Made by a program: the position numbers and the translations under genes
Notes under the pieces: model-generated
Databases searched by the model: none
Told to the model about the DNA's origin: nothing
Seen by the model: only the letters and a program-made list of their open reading frames with translations
Source: Candidatus Jordarchaeia archaeon
GTDB lineage: Archaea; Asgardarchaeota; Jordiarchaeia; Jordiarchaeales; Jordiarchaeaceae
Length of the DNA stretch: 44,625 bases
NCBI GenBank assembly: GCA_018383815.1
Contig: JAHAWU010000009.1
Span: 1 to 44,625 of the forward strand
Direction: 5' to 3'
In this document: piece after piece, positions 34,614 through 41,890 of the stretch
Layout of the letters: each line of letters opens with the position of its first letter
Numbering within the stretch: the first letter of the stretch is position 1

Positions 34614-36308
34614 TTATTTAAGAGCTGCCTCCACCTCCGCAAGTATCTGTTCATCCTTAAAGTCCTTCATGACTATTGCTTTGGGGGGGCAAGCGGCGGC
34701 ACACGTACCGCAGCCTCGGCACATGGCTTCTATTACCATGGATTTTCCCTCCGCAAAGGTGATGGCGTGCACTGGGCAAAGGTCTAGGCACAGTTGACAT
34801 CCAATGCATAAATCTTCATTAACCTCCGCGGTTATGGCCGGAATATTTACTTTTTTGTGGAGCATGGAAGTTGCTGCCAGCGCCGCTGCGGCGTATGCCT
34901 GGGTTATACTCTCATCGATACTTTTGGGTCCCTGGGCAGTTCCACAAACATAGATGCCATTAACACCGAGGGCTGTTGACCGCATTTCCATGTAGGCTTC
35001 TTTGAAGAAGCCGTCGGAACCCAAAGGAACTTTGAGAATTTTTGCAATTTCTTTTACATCCATGTTGGGAATAAGTGGTGTGGATAGGATAACCAAATCA
35101 CTATCAATGGTTAAGGTCTCACCCAGCAAAGCATGGTAAACTTTCACTCCTAACCTGCCGTTCCCATTAGGAACCACTTCTGGACGGCGCTCTGGGGTGT
35201 ATTCCATAAATTTTATTCCCAGCTCTCTTGCCTTTGACTGATACTCCTCGTTCTCCTTACCGTAGGTTTGTAGATCGCGGTAGATGATGTAGACCTCACA
35301 GTCGGGATACAATTTCTTTATCAATGTGGCGTTTTTAATTGCAACCATACAGCATATTCTAGAACAGTAGGTTAATCCTTTCTCTTCCCGGGCTCCCACG
35401 CATTGTATCATAACAACTTTTTCTGGATGTTTCAATTTTCCTTGTTTTAGAATTTGTTCCAATTCCAGCTGAGTAACAATCCCCTCATGTTTCCCATATC
35501 CATACATTCCAAAGGGTTCAAATGCTTCGGCTCCAGTGGCCAGAATTATGGTTCCCGCCCTAAATTTTTCTGTTCCCCCATTGAAAGAAACTGTAACTTC
35601 AAAGTCCCCGAAGTATCCTTCTACCTCCTTTACAGATGCTGATGTGAGGATTCTGATGTTTTTATGTTTTCTTACCGACTGGATAACCGGATTCAGAATT
35701 TCAGAAACTTCCTGATTGGTAAGATATAGCTTATAGAGTTTGTTTAACATGCCACCTATGTTGGGCTCCTTCTCAACTATGAGTACATTGAAGCCCTGAT
35801 TGGCCAGGCAAAGGGCTGCAGTCATTCCCGATATTCCGCCTCCAATAATCAGTGTGGAGGGGCGTACCTCTATTTCCAACTCTTGCAGGGGCTCCGATTT
35901 TTGAAGACGCGCCACGGCCATTCGCACAGTATTAATAGCTTTCCTGGTGGCTTCCTTTGGCCTGTCCTGATGCGCCCAGGCGCACTGTTCTCTAATGTTT
36001 GCAAAAGCAACAAGATACCTGTTAATCCCCGCTTTTTGACAAACAGATTCGAAAAGTGAACCATAGTTTTTGGGAGAGCAACCCGCGAAGACAACCCGAT
36101 CCACACTGCTCTTCTTTATAATTTCCCTTACCTTTTTCGTTCCAGCGGTAGAGCAGAGCGAATTATCTCTCTCCACAAATGCAACACAGGGCATTCCTTT
36201 AGAAGCTTCAATAACTTGGGGAATATCAATGATGCCACTGATGTTTGCTCCACAATCACAGAGGAATACTCCAATTCTTGGCTCTCGGTTCAGGTTAGCT
36301 TCACTCAT
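34614..36308 (-). CDS. hdrA: HdrA flavoprotein, long type without inserted ferredoxin (first A-A-D module)
   Basis: The 564-residue protein has the N-terminal domain (GVFLCDCGAN), the FAD motif GGGISGM, the HdrA cysteine set CVGAR...YCSRICC and a C-terminal ferredoxin (CIGCQLCLDLCP, CRGCGTCAAACP). The usual inserted ferredoxin is replaced by a few residues, and the DCxxC motif is absent. Those parts are supplied by the short HdrA encoded just upstream, so the pair together covers one complete HdrA plus a second flavin. It equals the second half of the fused protein at 27119-30124. Its ATG overlaps the stop of the short HdrA (ATGA). Confidence 0.92.
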   Translation of the reverse strand: MSEANLNREPRIGVFLCDCGANISGIIDIPQVIEASKGMPCVAFVERDNSLCSTAGTKKVREIIKKSSVDRVVFAGCSPKNYGSLFESVCQKAGINRYLVAFANIREQCAWAHQDRPKEATRKAINTVRMAVARLQKSEPLQELEIEVRPSTLIIGGGISGMTAALCLANQGFNVLIVEKEPNIGGMLNKLYKLYLTNQEVSEILNPVIQSVRKHKNIRILTSASVKEVEGYFGDFEVTVSFNGGTEKFRAGTIILATGAEAFEPFGMYGYGKHEGIVTQLELEQILKQGKLKHPEKVVMIQCVGAREEKGLTYCSRICCMVAIKNATLIKKLYPDCEVYIIYRDLQTYGKENEEYQSKARELGIKFMEYTPERRPEVVPNGNGRLGVKVYHALLGETLTIDSDLVILSTPLIPNMDVKEIAKILKVPLGSDGFFKEAYMEMRSTALGVNGIYVCGTAQGPKSIDESITQAYAAAALAATSMLHKKVNIPAITAEVNEDLCIGCQLCLDLCPVHAITFAEGKSMVIEAMCRGCGTCAAACPPKAIVMKDFKDEQILAEVEAALK

Positions 36309-37651
36309 GCCTTATTCCTCCCCATTTTCGCCAAAGTAATGGTTTCAATAACTCTCCCCGCAGCAGCACTAGCTTGAGTGGCAGATTCGGATATTCCTCT
36401 GGGTCCCCTACAGTAACCGCAGGTAAAAACGCCTTTTAGGGTGGTGTCAAAAGGCTGTGACACGGGATTTGGACTTTTAAAGAAACCATGTTCATCTAAT
36501 TCTAGGCCTAAAAATTCAGCTAATCTTCTATTATTAGGATGAGGTAATAGGGCGGGAGATAGGACCACCATGTCCACTCTCAACTTCTCCGCCCTCTGGG
36601 TAAGCGTGTTTTCAAAACTAATAATAAGATCCCTTGTTTCTGGATCTTCCCATATTCCCCCTGGGCGGCCCCTAATATAATTTACACCTAGACTGTTTCT
36701 AACTTTGTTGAAGAGTTCCTGGTAACCTTTTCCAAAGACTCGGAGATCAATATAGAAAACGTATACCTCTGTTTCCGGTTTTAAAATTTTTACTAGGGCA
36801 GCGTCCTTGGCAGTATACATGCAACATACTCCGGAGCAGAAATTGTTATTTGTCCTTCTGCTTCTTGACCCCACGCATTGAATAAAGGCTATACTTTTTG
36901 GCTCTTTTTTATCTGAAATCCTAACAATTTTACCTCCCGTGGGGCCATATATACTAGTCATTTGTTCAAGGTCAAGGATAGTGATGACATTCTTGTATCT
37001 CTTGTATCCATATTCCCTTATTCTGCCGGGGTCAAAGAGAGAAAGTCCAGTCGCAAGAATTATGGCTTCACTCTTAACTCCAATACTCACATCTTCATCG
37101 TTGAAATTTATTGCCCCAGTAGGACAGACCTCTGAACATTTTTCGCAGGTTCCACTCCTAAAATGTAAGCAATTCTCTCTATCGATGATTGGAACCTGAG
37201 GAAATGCCTGTGGAAGAGGAAAGTGGATAGCTTTCTTCCTTCCCTTGACCATGTTAAACGCGTCGAAAATTTCAACTGGGCACTTTTCGGTACAGGCACC
37301 GCAACCAGTGCATTTATCTTCATTGACAAAGCGTGGCTTTTTTAAAACATTCAAATAGAAGTTTCCAGCGGAACCAGAAATACCCATAATTTCGGCGTTT
37401 GTTAGAACCTTAATGTTTGAGTGATGGTAGCACTCAACTATCTTATGTATAACTGGGCAAATGGAACAATCCATAGGAACTTCAAGGCGGCAGGAAGAAC
37501 AGTTGAGTTCAATAATCCGCCCCCCGATACTGGGATTCTCCTCAACCAAATAGACAAGTGTTCCCAAATTCGCTAGTTCTAATGCTGCCTGTATTCCCGC
37601 AACTCCACCACCAATTATAGTGACAGAACCCGCTTTTTCCAAATGGATCAT
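36305..37651 (-). CDS. hdrA: HdrA flavoprotein, short type (first A-A-D module)
   Basis: This 448-residue protein starts at the FAD motif (VTIIGGGVAGI). It has a cysteine-rich segment after the FAD region (NCSSC and MDCSIC, more cysteines than its paralogues), an inserted ferredoxin (CTGCGACTEKCP; the second motif CLHFRSGTCEKCSEVCP has longer spacing than usual), and CVGSR...FCSGVCC. N-terminal and C-terminal HdrA domains are missing. ATG at 37651 has GGAGGG six bases ahead and is preferred to the longer frame from 37684, which would overlap hdrB. It is the most diverged short HdrA in the run. Confidence 0.9.
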   Translation of the reverse strand: MIHLEKAGSVTIIGGGVAGIQAALELANLGTLVYLVEENPSIGGRIIELNCSSCRLEVPMDCSICPVIHKIVECYHHSNIKVLTNAEIMGISGSAGNFYLNVLKKPRFVNEDKCTGCGACTEKCPVEIFDAFNMVKGRKKAIHFPLPQAFPQVPIIDRENCLHFRSGTCEKCSEVCPTGAINFNDEDVSIGVKSEAIILATGLSLFDPGRIREYGYKRYKNVITILDLEQMTSIYGPTGGKIVRISDKKEPKSIAFIQCVGSRSRRTNNNFCSGVCCMYTAKDAALVKILKPETEVYVFYIDLRVFGKGYQELFNKVRNSLGVNYIRGRPGGIWEDPETRDLIISFENTLTQRAEKLRVDMVVLSPALLPHPNNRRLAEFLGLELDEHGFFKSPNPVSQPFDTTLKGVFTCGYCRGPRGISESATQASAAAGRVIETITLAKMGRNKA

Positions 37652-37667
37652 TCTCCCTCCTTCAAAT

Positions 37668-38558
37668 TTACCTAATTTTTTCAAGAAGCGGAGATGGATC
37701 TATCTTATGGATATTCATTCCTAGTTCTCGGGGCTCGATTCCCAACGCTAACCCCAACAAATCTGTGTAATTAAGCACGGGCATATTGTATGATTCTCCT
37801 GTTCTTCTCTTGAAAAGAAGCTGCCCCATCTCAATCTGTAGAAAACAGTAGGGGCACGTTACAACCACACAATCCGCCTTAGCTTCCAGCGCGCTTTCCA
37901 GAATATCTACGCTCAATCTTAGGGCGGCCTCCTCTGCCACCTCACCAAAAAAGCTCCCACATCCTATGCAGCACCCAGTCCTCTCCCTATGCATGACACT
38001 AGTAGCCCCCGTAACATTGATAAGCTCATCAAGCTTTTCAGGAAACTCTGTATCATCAAATGACAGGTATTCCTGGGGTCTAATAAGATGGCAGCCGTAA
38101 AAAGGAGCAGCCTTGATTCCCTTGAGGGTTTTGGAAACCTTGTTTTTTAGGTTTACAAGGCCGATGTCTTCGTATAGGGCAGTGATTGAATGTTTAATGC
38201 CCACTTTGCCTCGGTAAACTCTTCCTACGGTGGCTAGAAGCTCATCTACTCTACGCCTAAGGTTTCCATTTTCAGACATGAGTTTTTTTGCTCTCCAAAG
38301 ATTGCCGTAACAGCTAACACAAAGTGTCAAAATATCCCTATCCAACTCGTCGGCGACGCAGAGATTTCTAGAAGTTAGTGCAAGTCCAGTCGCATAGTCA
38401 AAGGAATGAACTAGACAGGCAGGCATGCAACAAGTAAAATCTTCCACATCGTGAAGTTCCACATCTAAAGCTTCAAAAACCTTCCGAGCGGAAATCTCGC
38501 AGCTAAATTCCCGAGCAGAAGTTACACATCCTGGAAAAAGCGAATATTCCAGATTCAG
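37668..38558 (-). CDS. hdrB: HdrB-type subunit with an apparent CTG start (first C-B pair)
   Basis: The HdrB reading frame carries FTCCMP with LCVSC, and GCHLIRP, GCCIGCG and TCPYC. The first usable ATG/GTG/TTG is a GTG at 38462, but the frame upstream to 38558 encodes a normal HdrB N-terminus (LFPGCVTSARE, then FSCEISARKVFEAL) matching all paralogues, including the first cluster cysteine. No ATG, GTG or TTG occurs in that part, and a TAG lies just before it. A CTG at 38558 overlaps the hdrC stop as CTGA and has GGAGGG seven bases ahead. The hdrC/hdrB junction at 21042-21045 has the same layout with TTGA. The second CCG domain reads GCCIGCG, with an extra cysteine. With the CTG start the protein has 296 residues. 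Confidence 0.8.
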   Translation of the reverse strand: MNLEYSLFPGCVTSAREFSCEISARKVFEALDVELHDVEDFTCCMPACLVHSFDYATGLALTSRNLCVADELDRDILTLCVSCYGNLWRAKKLMSENGNLRRRVDELLATVGRVYRGKVGIKHSITALYEDIGLVNLKNKVSKTLKGIKAAPFYGCHLIRPQEYLSFDDTEFPEKLDELINVTGATSVMHRERTGCCIGCGSFFGEVAEEAALRLSVDILESALEAKADCVVVTCPYCFLQIEMGQLLFKRRTGESYNMPVLNYTDLLGLALGIEPRELGMNIHKIDPSPLLEKIR

Positions 38559-39052
38559 CCTCTAACCCTCCAGGTTGAGCTTTTCCCAGTTATAATATTA
38601 ATTTCTCTTAAGGCCTTTTTCGAAACAGTTTTCCCAATCTTTAGCAGTCCAAGTGCTTCTCGTTTCCTGTCTCGTGCTGGTGTGACTTCCAGTGTTCGTC
38701 CAGACTTTAAAATCTGCTTTATTAGATTTGTGGGCTGCTTGGGAAAGTACCCCTTCTCAACAGCTAGGTTTCGAGCTAAGAGAAAAATTTCCGTAGTTTT
38801 TATACCTTGAGGGCATCGTTCATAGCACGCGTAGCACCAAGCGCACAGCCAAAGTTCATCCTCAGTCAATGTTTTGCCCAAGTCAAAGAAAATTTTCTGC
38901 AGCAGTCCCCTAGGGTTAAAGCTCTCAGGGATTACCTTTGCCACAGGGCAGCTAGCTGTACAGGTACCACACCCATAACAGTACCTTAGTTTTTCAGCGT
39001 CTATTGACTTCTGTAAGAGCTCCTTTGAAATGCTTGCTATTTCTGCCTTCAA
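38555..39052 (-). CDS. hdrC: HdrC-type ferredoxin subunit, first gene of the large Hdr run
   Basis: The 165-residue protein has CYGCGTCTASCP and CAWCYACYERCP, both complete [4Fe-4S] motifs, followed by a helical region and a basic tail. The start is TTG at 39052, right after an in-frame TAA; GGAGG lies twelve bases upstream and AAAGGG nearer. Being first in the run, it should be preceded by the main promoter (TATA-like box at 39121-39132). It partners the HdrB encoded next and, by position, the first A-A-D module. Confidence 0.9.
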   Translation of the reverse strand: MKAEIASISKELLQKSIDAEKLRYCYGCGTCTASCPVAKVIPESFNPRGLLQKIFFDLGKTLTEDELWLCAWCYACYERCPQGIKTTEIFLLARNLAVEKGYFPKQPTNLIKQILKSGRTLEVTPARDRKREALGLLKIGKTVSKKALREINIITGKSSTWRVRG

Positions 39053-39120
39053 TTACCCTTTCTGCCTCCTTGAAAAAAATTACAGTGAATGAATTTGATA
39101 GGATAAATAAGTTATACTTT

Positions 39121-39132
39121 CTTATATATTTT
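39121..39132 (-). promoter_or_regulatory. TATA-like box of the large Hdr run
   Basis: On the minus strand this reads AAAATATATAAG, about 70 bases before the hdrC start at 39052. Initiation near 39095-39100 would leave a leader of about 45 bases that contains GGAGG at 39065-39069. It is the only clear promoter-like element before the 15-gene run. Confidence 0.5.
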
Positions 39133-39400
39133 ACCTAGCAGTACTAAAAACGGATTTTTTTAGAAAAAAATGTTCCCTTTTAGGAAAAAAAAGATTAAAA
39201 ATGTTCAAAAATAGTACAAAACTGGACTAAAATCTCAATTCTGCTTATCTTCTAGAGATTGTTTTGGAGAACCTTTTGACCGAAATAATAATATTGTTAT
39301 GTGTTTCGACGAGCTTTTTCAAAATCCATTTTTAAAGTGAATTATTCTAGTTCGGATTTTTTAGGACAGCAAAATTTTTTAATAAATAATATACTACTAT

Positions 39401-39410
39401 AATATATAAT
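39401..39410 (+). promoter_or_regulatory. TATA-like box of the GNAT gene
   Basis: AATATATAAT lies about 65 bases before the ATG at 39471; a strong AAGGAGG follows at 39455-39461. The surrounding sequence is so AT-rich that the exact box is uncertain. Confidence 0.35.
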
Positions 39411-39470
39411 AAAAAATATTTCTCTTAATACGTATCTAAATTGTAAATTTTTTTAAGGAGGCGTCAAGGA

Positions 39471-39956
39471 ATGAAATCACTAACAGAAGAAAGTCCCATA
39501 GAAATAGAACAGGTGACAGAGTACGATTATGATGACGTGACAAAGCTAATGCTCTGTTTATGTGAATTCATGGGAACAAAATTCGACGAAGATCGCTGGC
39601 AGAGCACCCTCGAAAAATATATTCTCAAGCCAGAGAATTGTGCAGGATTCATTGCAAGAAGAGGGGAGACCCCCGTAGGTATGGTTTTTGTGGAGGTTAA
39701 AGGCAAATCAGGCCTTATAAAAAACGTATACATTATCCCTGAGGAAAGAAACACTGTGACTATTGGACCCGCTAGATTTCCCAAGTCAGAAACCCCTCTA
39801 GGAGAGCTTCTCCTGCAAAAGGCCATTGATTTTATACGCGAAAAGGGAGGCAAAGAAGCTCTAATCAATCTAAGGAAAGGTGTGAAACCAGCAGAGAAAC
39901 TATACCAAAGAATGGGATTCACGGAAAAATACGTAGTCCTATCCAAAAAAGTATAA
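39471..39956 (+). CDS. GNAT-family N-acetyltransferase
   Basis: The 161-residue protein has the GNAT plan: an acidic N-terminus, GFIARRGETPVGMVFVEV as strands 2-4, a loop IKNVYIIPEERN leading to the acetyl-CoA pyrophosphate-binding region, a helix (LGELLLQKAIDFIREKG), and a final LYQRMGF followed by a last strand (EKYVVL), a common GNAT ending. The usual RxxGxG/A pyrophosphate loop is not obvious; the segment has KSETPLGELL instead, so the call rests on the overall pattern. The substrate is unknown. GGAGG lies nine bases before the ATG. It is divergent from the Hdr run and shares its control region, but nothing else ties it to that system. Confidence 0.72.
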   Translation: MKSLTEESPIEIEQVTEYDYDDVTKLMLCLCEFMGTKFDEDRWQSTLEKYILKPENCAGFIARRGETPVGMVFVEVKGKSGLIKNVYIIPEERNTVTIGPARFPKSETPLGELLLQKAIDFIREKGGKEALINLRKGVKPAEKLYQRMGFTEKYVVLSKKV

Positions 39957-40326
39957 AAAAGAACAACTCCCCCTCAATATTCTAATACTTTTCACATTCA
40001 ATATCCTTTCCTATTGACACTCCCCACGACTACAAGTCTGGGGCTTTCTCGCCAACGATTTGTAAGGTGGCTCCACTAACCGCGAAAGGGGCAAATAGTA
40101 GAATAATAAGAAAGAACAACAAATTTTATCCAACCTGGAAAAAGGGTGGGGAAGACACCAACAGATGGTTAAGCTCGATATACATAATAGCGTGAATCTC
40201 TGAAATTTAGCTAAAAACCTCGTTGTAGGCGCATTTCCATTTGATATTAACAAATTTTAACTTCCAAAAACCTTTTATTTATGAATTTTGTAATTATACT
40301 ACAGAAAAATTTAAGATAACAAAAAT
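39957..40326. other. Intergenic region holding a probable transposon end
   Basis: About 370 bases without a supported gene. The first part (40011-40100) looks like the end of an IS200/IS605 element, described separately. The rest is AT-rich, with no long frame carrying a recognisable protein. A TTTATTTATGAATTTTG stretch near 40274-40290 may serve the following gene as promoter. Confidence 0.5.
40014..40110 (+). mobile_element. Probable left end of an IS200/IS605-type element (remnant)
   Basis: The sequence TTGAC at 40014-40018 is followed at once by a subterminal hairpin: CCCCA (40022-40026), ACT (40029-40031), loop ACA, AGT (40035-40037), TGGGG (40039-40043), with a small internal loop. TTGAC next to ACTCCCC and such a hairpin is the look I know from IS200/IS605 left ends in archaea and bacteria. 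No TnpA or TnpB frame is found in the window, so it would be a non-autonomous copy or a remnant. The other end was not located. Confidence 0.45.
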
Positions 40327-40788
40327 GTGGTGAACCTTTTGATCCACGCCATATACATTCTTTCAAGTGAGGGAGAAGCACTATACATCAAAGAAAACTC
40401 CAAGAGAGACATAAATATCAAGGAACTCACCAATTTCGTCTCCGCACTGTCAGACTTCTCCAGCGTTTTCACCGAAAAAAAGGATGACAATGGCTTCTCC
40501 TCATTCGTCATAGGCGAAAACGGATTCATATTCCACAAAGACACAAACTTCACAATGATAGCAGTAACTGCCCCCCAACAGGAACCATCAGACATTTCCA
40601 AGCTCAAAAAAATCTACAAAAAAATCCGAGAGAAATACGACACCCTATTCAAAGATGAAAAAAACAACAAAGAAGAACTAGAATACCTAGAGAGCGAAAT
40701 CCAAAAAATACTTGAGGGAAACAATCTAGATCGCATAATAAACTTCAAAGCCATAGAAGACCTTCTCTGGAGTAATATGAAAAACTAA
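40327..40788 (+). CDS. Possible longin/roadblock-like small protein
   Basis: I do not firmly recognise this 153-residue protein. Its first 85 residues show alternating strands and helices in the order of longin or roadblock-type domains: IHAIYILSSEGEALYIKE as two strands, LTNFVSALSDFSSVF as helix, FSSFVIGENGFIFHKDTNF and MIAVTA as three strands. The C-terminal 60 residues are charged and helical, with Lys/Glu repeats. Such domains regulate Ras-like GTPases in archaea, and two of these lie 2-3 kb downstream. The start is uncertain: GTG at 40327, GTG at 40330 or TTG at 40339, none with a good binding site. A cytosolic protein is expected; no signal peptide or membrane segment is seen. Confidence 0.55.
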   Translation: MVNLLIHAIYILSSEGEALYIKENSKRDINIKELTNFVSALSDFSSVFTEKKDDNGFSSFVIGENGFIFHKDTNFTMIAVTAPQQEPSDISKLKKIYKKIREKYDTLFKDEKNNKEELEYLESEIQKILEGNNLDRIINFKAIEDLLWSNMKN

Positions 40789-40894
40789 TAACCGGGAACC
40801 AACAAAAAATTATGCATGAAACGTGGAGCCCTAATAGAGAGAGGGAAAGTAAAAAAATCACAAAAATCCAGAACCAACAAACCTTATTTGAGCT

Positions 40895-41464
40895 CTAATC
40901 TAGATTTATAATCCCGCTTCTTATAATAGCTCTAGAAAGTAGGCGTGCGGTCTTCAAGGGTTCAGGAACAGAGCCCTGAAGAGTAAACTTGTTCAAAACC
41001 CTCACCGCCTCCTCCCTGCTCAGTCCCAAGTAACGCACAAAAATCTCATAACCCGTATTAAGCCTAAGAGGCTCCCTATCCCCCAGTCTACTATAAATCT
41101 TTAGCCTCTCCTCCCAATCTGGAAAGTATTCTTTAAAGTATTTCTCTAACCCCTCAGACTCCTCATAAGTCACACACACCAAAGGGATACCCAACTCACC
41201 ATGAACTTGATTCAAATCCACAATGTTAAACCAACTAATGACACAACCATTCAAAAACAAAAACCTAATATCACTTCTGTCAAGCACTCGGTAAAGCTTA
41301 AGCACGCTCTCAGTGGCGTCCAATCCTCCCACAGTAACTGTAGAGAAGGCGAAGCCATCAATCTGAAGATCACTCCTCATAACCACACCTGCGAGAACCG
41401 AACGCTTACTAGCACCCTTAACAAAACTCTCCGCCACACCTAAAACCCTAACACCAGTCTTCAA
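40895..41464 (-). CDS. DUF99 family (endonuclease V-like) protein
   Basis: The 189-residue protein matches the archaeal DUF99/UPF0215 pattern: RVLGVAESF near the start, VLAGVVMRSDLQIDGFAFS, TVGGLDATESV, LFLNGCVISWFNIVDL, VTYEESEGLEKYF, and a C-terminal VPEPLKTARLLSRAI. The fold is related to endonuclease V (RNase H-like); DUF99 proteins are common in archaea but their role is not settled. Acidic residues in DGFAF and the VTYEES segment could be metal ligands. The start is TTG at 41464 with GGGG eight bases ahead. It follows a small gene on the same strand after 72 bases. Confidence 0.88.
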   Translation of the reverse strand: MKTGVRVLGVAESFVKGASKRSVLAGVVMRSDLQIDGFAFSTVTVGGLDATESVLKLYRVLDRSDIRFLFLNGCVISWFNIVDLNQVHGELGIPLVCVTYEESEGLEKYFKEYFPDWEERLKIYSRLGDREPLRLNTGYEIFVRYLGLSREEAVRVLNKFTLQGSVPEPLKTARLLSRAIIRSGIINLD

Positions 41465-41536
41465 AAAATCAACCCCAAAACAAAAGAAGCAAGAGACAAA
41501 AATAAACCTTTCACCAAAGTCGCTACAAAAACCAGT

Positions 41537-41890
41537 TCACTCACCCGGAACCTTAGAATCAGAAGTCACAATCTTAGTTAAAGCATTCTTAGCATACCAA
41601 ACACATTCATAAGTCAAAAAATAATCCCCACTGCAAAAAGCCCGCTGAGCCTCCCTAACCTTCTCCTCAGCCAAATTCAAAAGCTTCAAATCCCTATTCT
41701 GCTCCCTCCTCTTTACGCTAGGTCCAGAAGGCGGCTCCCTCTCCTCCAAACCGTATAGGAGAACCAACTTAACGAGAAAAAGCTCCAAACTAGCTCGAGC
41801 CATCCAAGCCTCAAGCTTTAAACCCTCAACATCCTCAGCAGACCTAGCCCTACCAATATGCTCCAGAACTTCCCCCAACAACTCTTCCAT
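41537..41890 (-). CDS. Small helical protein of unknown function
   Basis: This 117-residue protein is not one I recognise. It looks all-helical, with EAWMARASLELFLVKLVLLYG as a long hydrophobic helix, a short basic linker (SVKRREQNRD), and a C-terminal helical hairpin (LLNLAEEKVREAQRAF, then GDYFLTYECVWYAKNAL). The last part has a GDY...A..YA rhythm slightly like DUF357 or TPR-type helices, too weak to assign. The first helix is probably core packing and not a membrane segment, because it holds Glu and Lys. The start is ATG at 41890. The next gene on the strand is DUF99. Confidence 0.6.
   Translation of the reverse strand: MEELLGEVLEHIGRARSAEDVEGLKLEAWMARASLELFLVKLVLLYGLEEREPPSGPSVKRREQNRDLKLLNLAEEKVREAQRAFCSGDYFLTYECVWYAKNALTKIVTSDSKVPGE

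Larger units (their letters stand above)
39053..39470. other. AT-rich control region between the Hdr run and a GNAT gene
   Basis: About 420 bases, very AT-rich, between divergent genes. Both flanking genes have a TATA-like box in it. A sequence CGGATTTTTT(T)AG occurs twice in the same orientation (39151-39163 and 39353-39366), each some 20-40 bases upstream of one of the TATA-like boxes, so it could be a shared operator. No coding gene is seen. Confidence 0.5.

Noticed and set aside
23483-39052. A methanogen-type or sulfate-reducer Qmo system as the explanation of the Hdr run
   Set aside because: No mcr, Mvh hydrogenase, Qmo membrane subunit, or adenylyl-sulfate and sulfite reductase genes are in the window, and HdrC/HdrB pairs are soluble-type without membrane helices.
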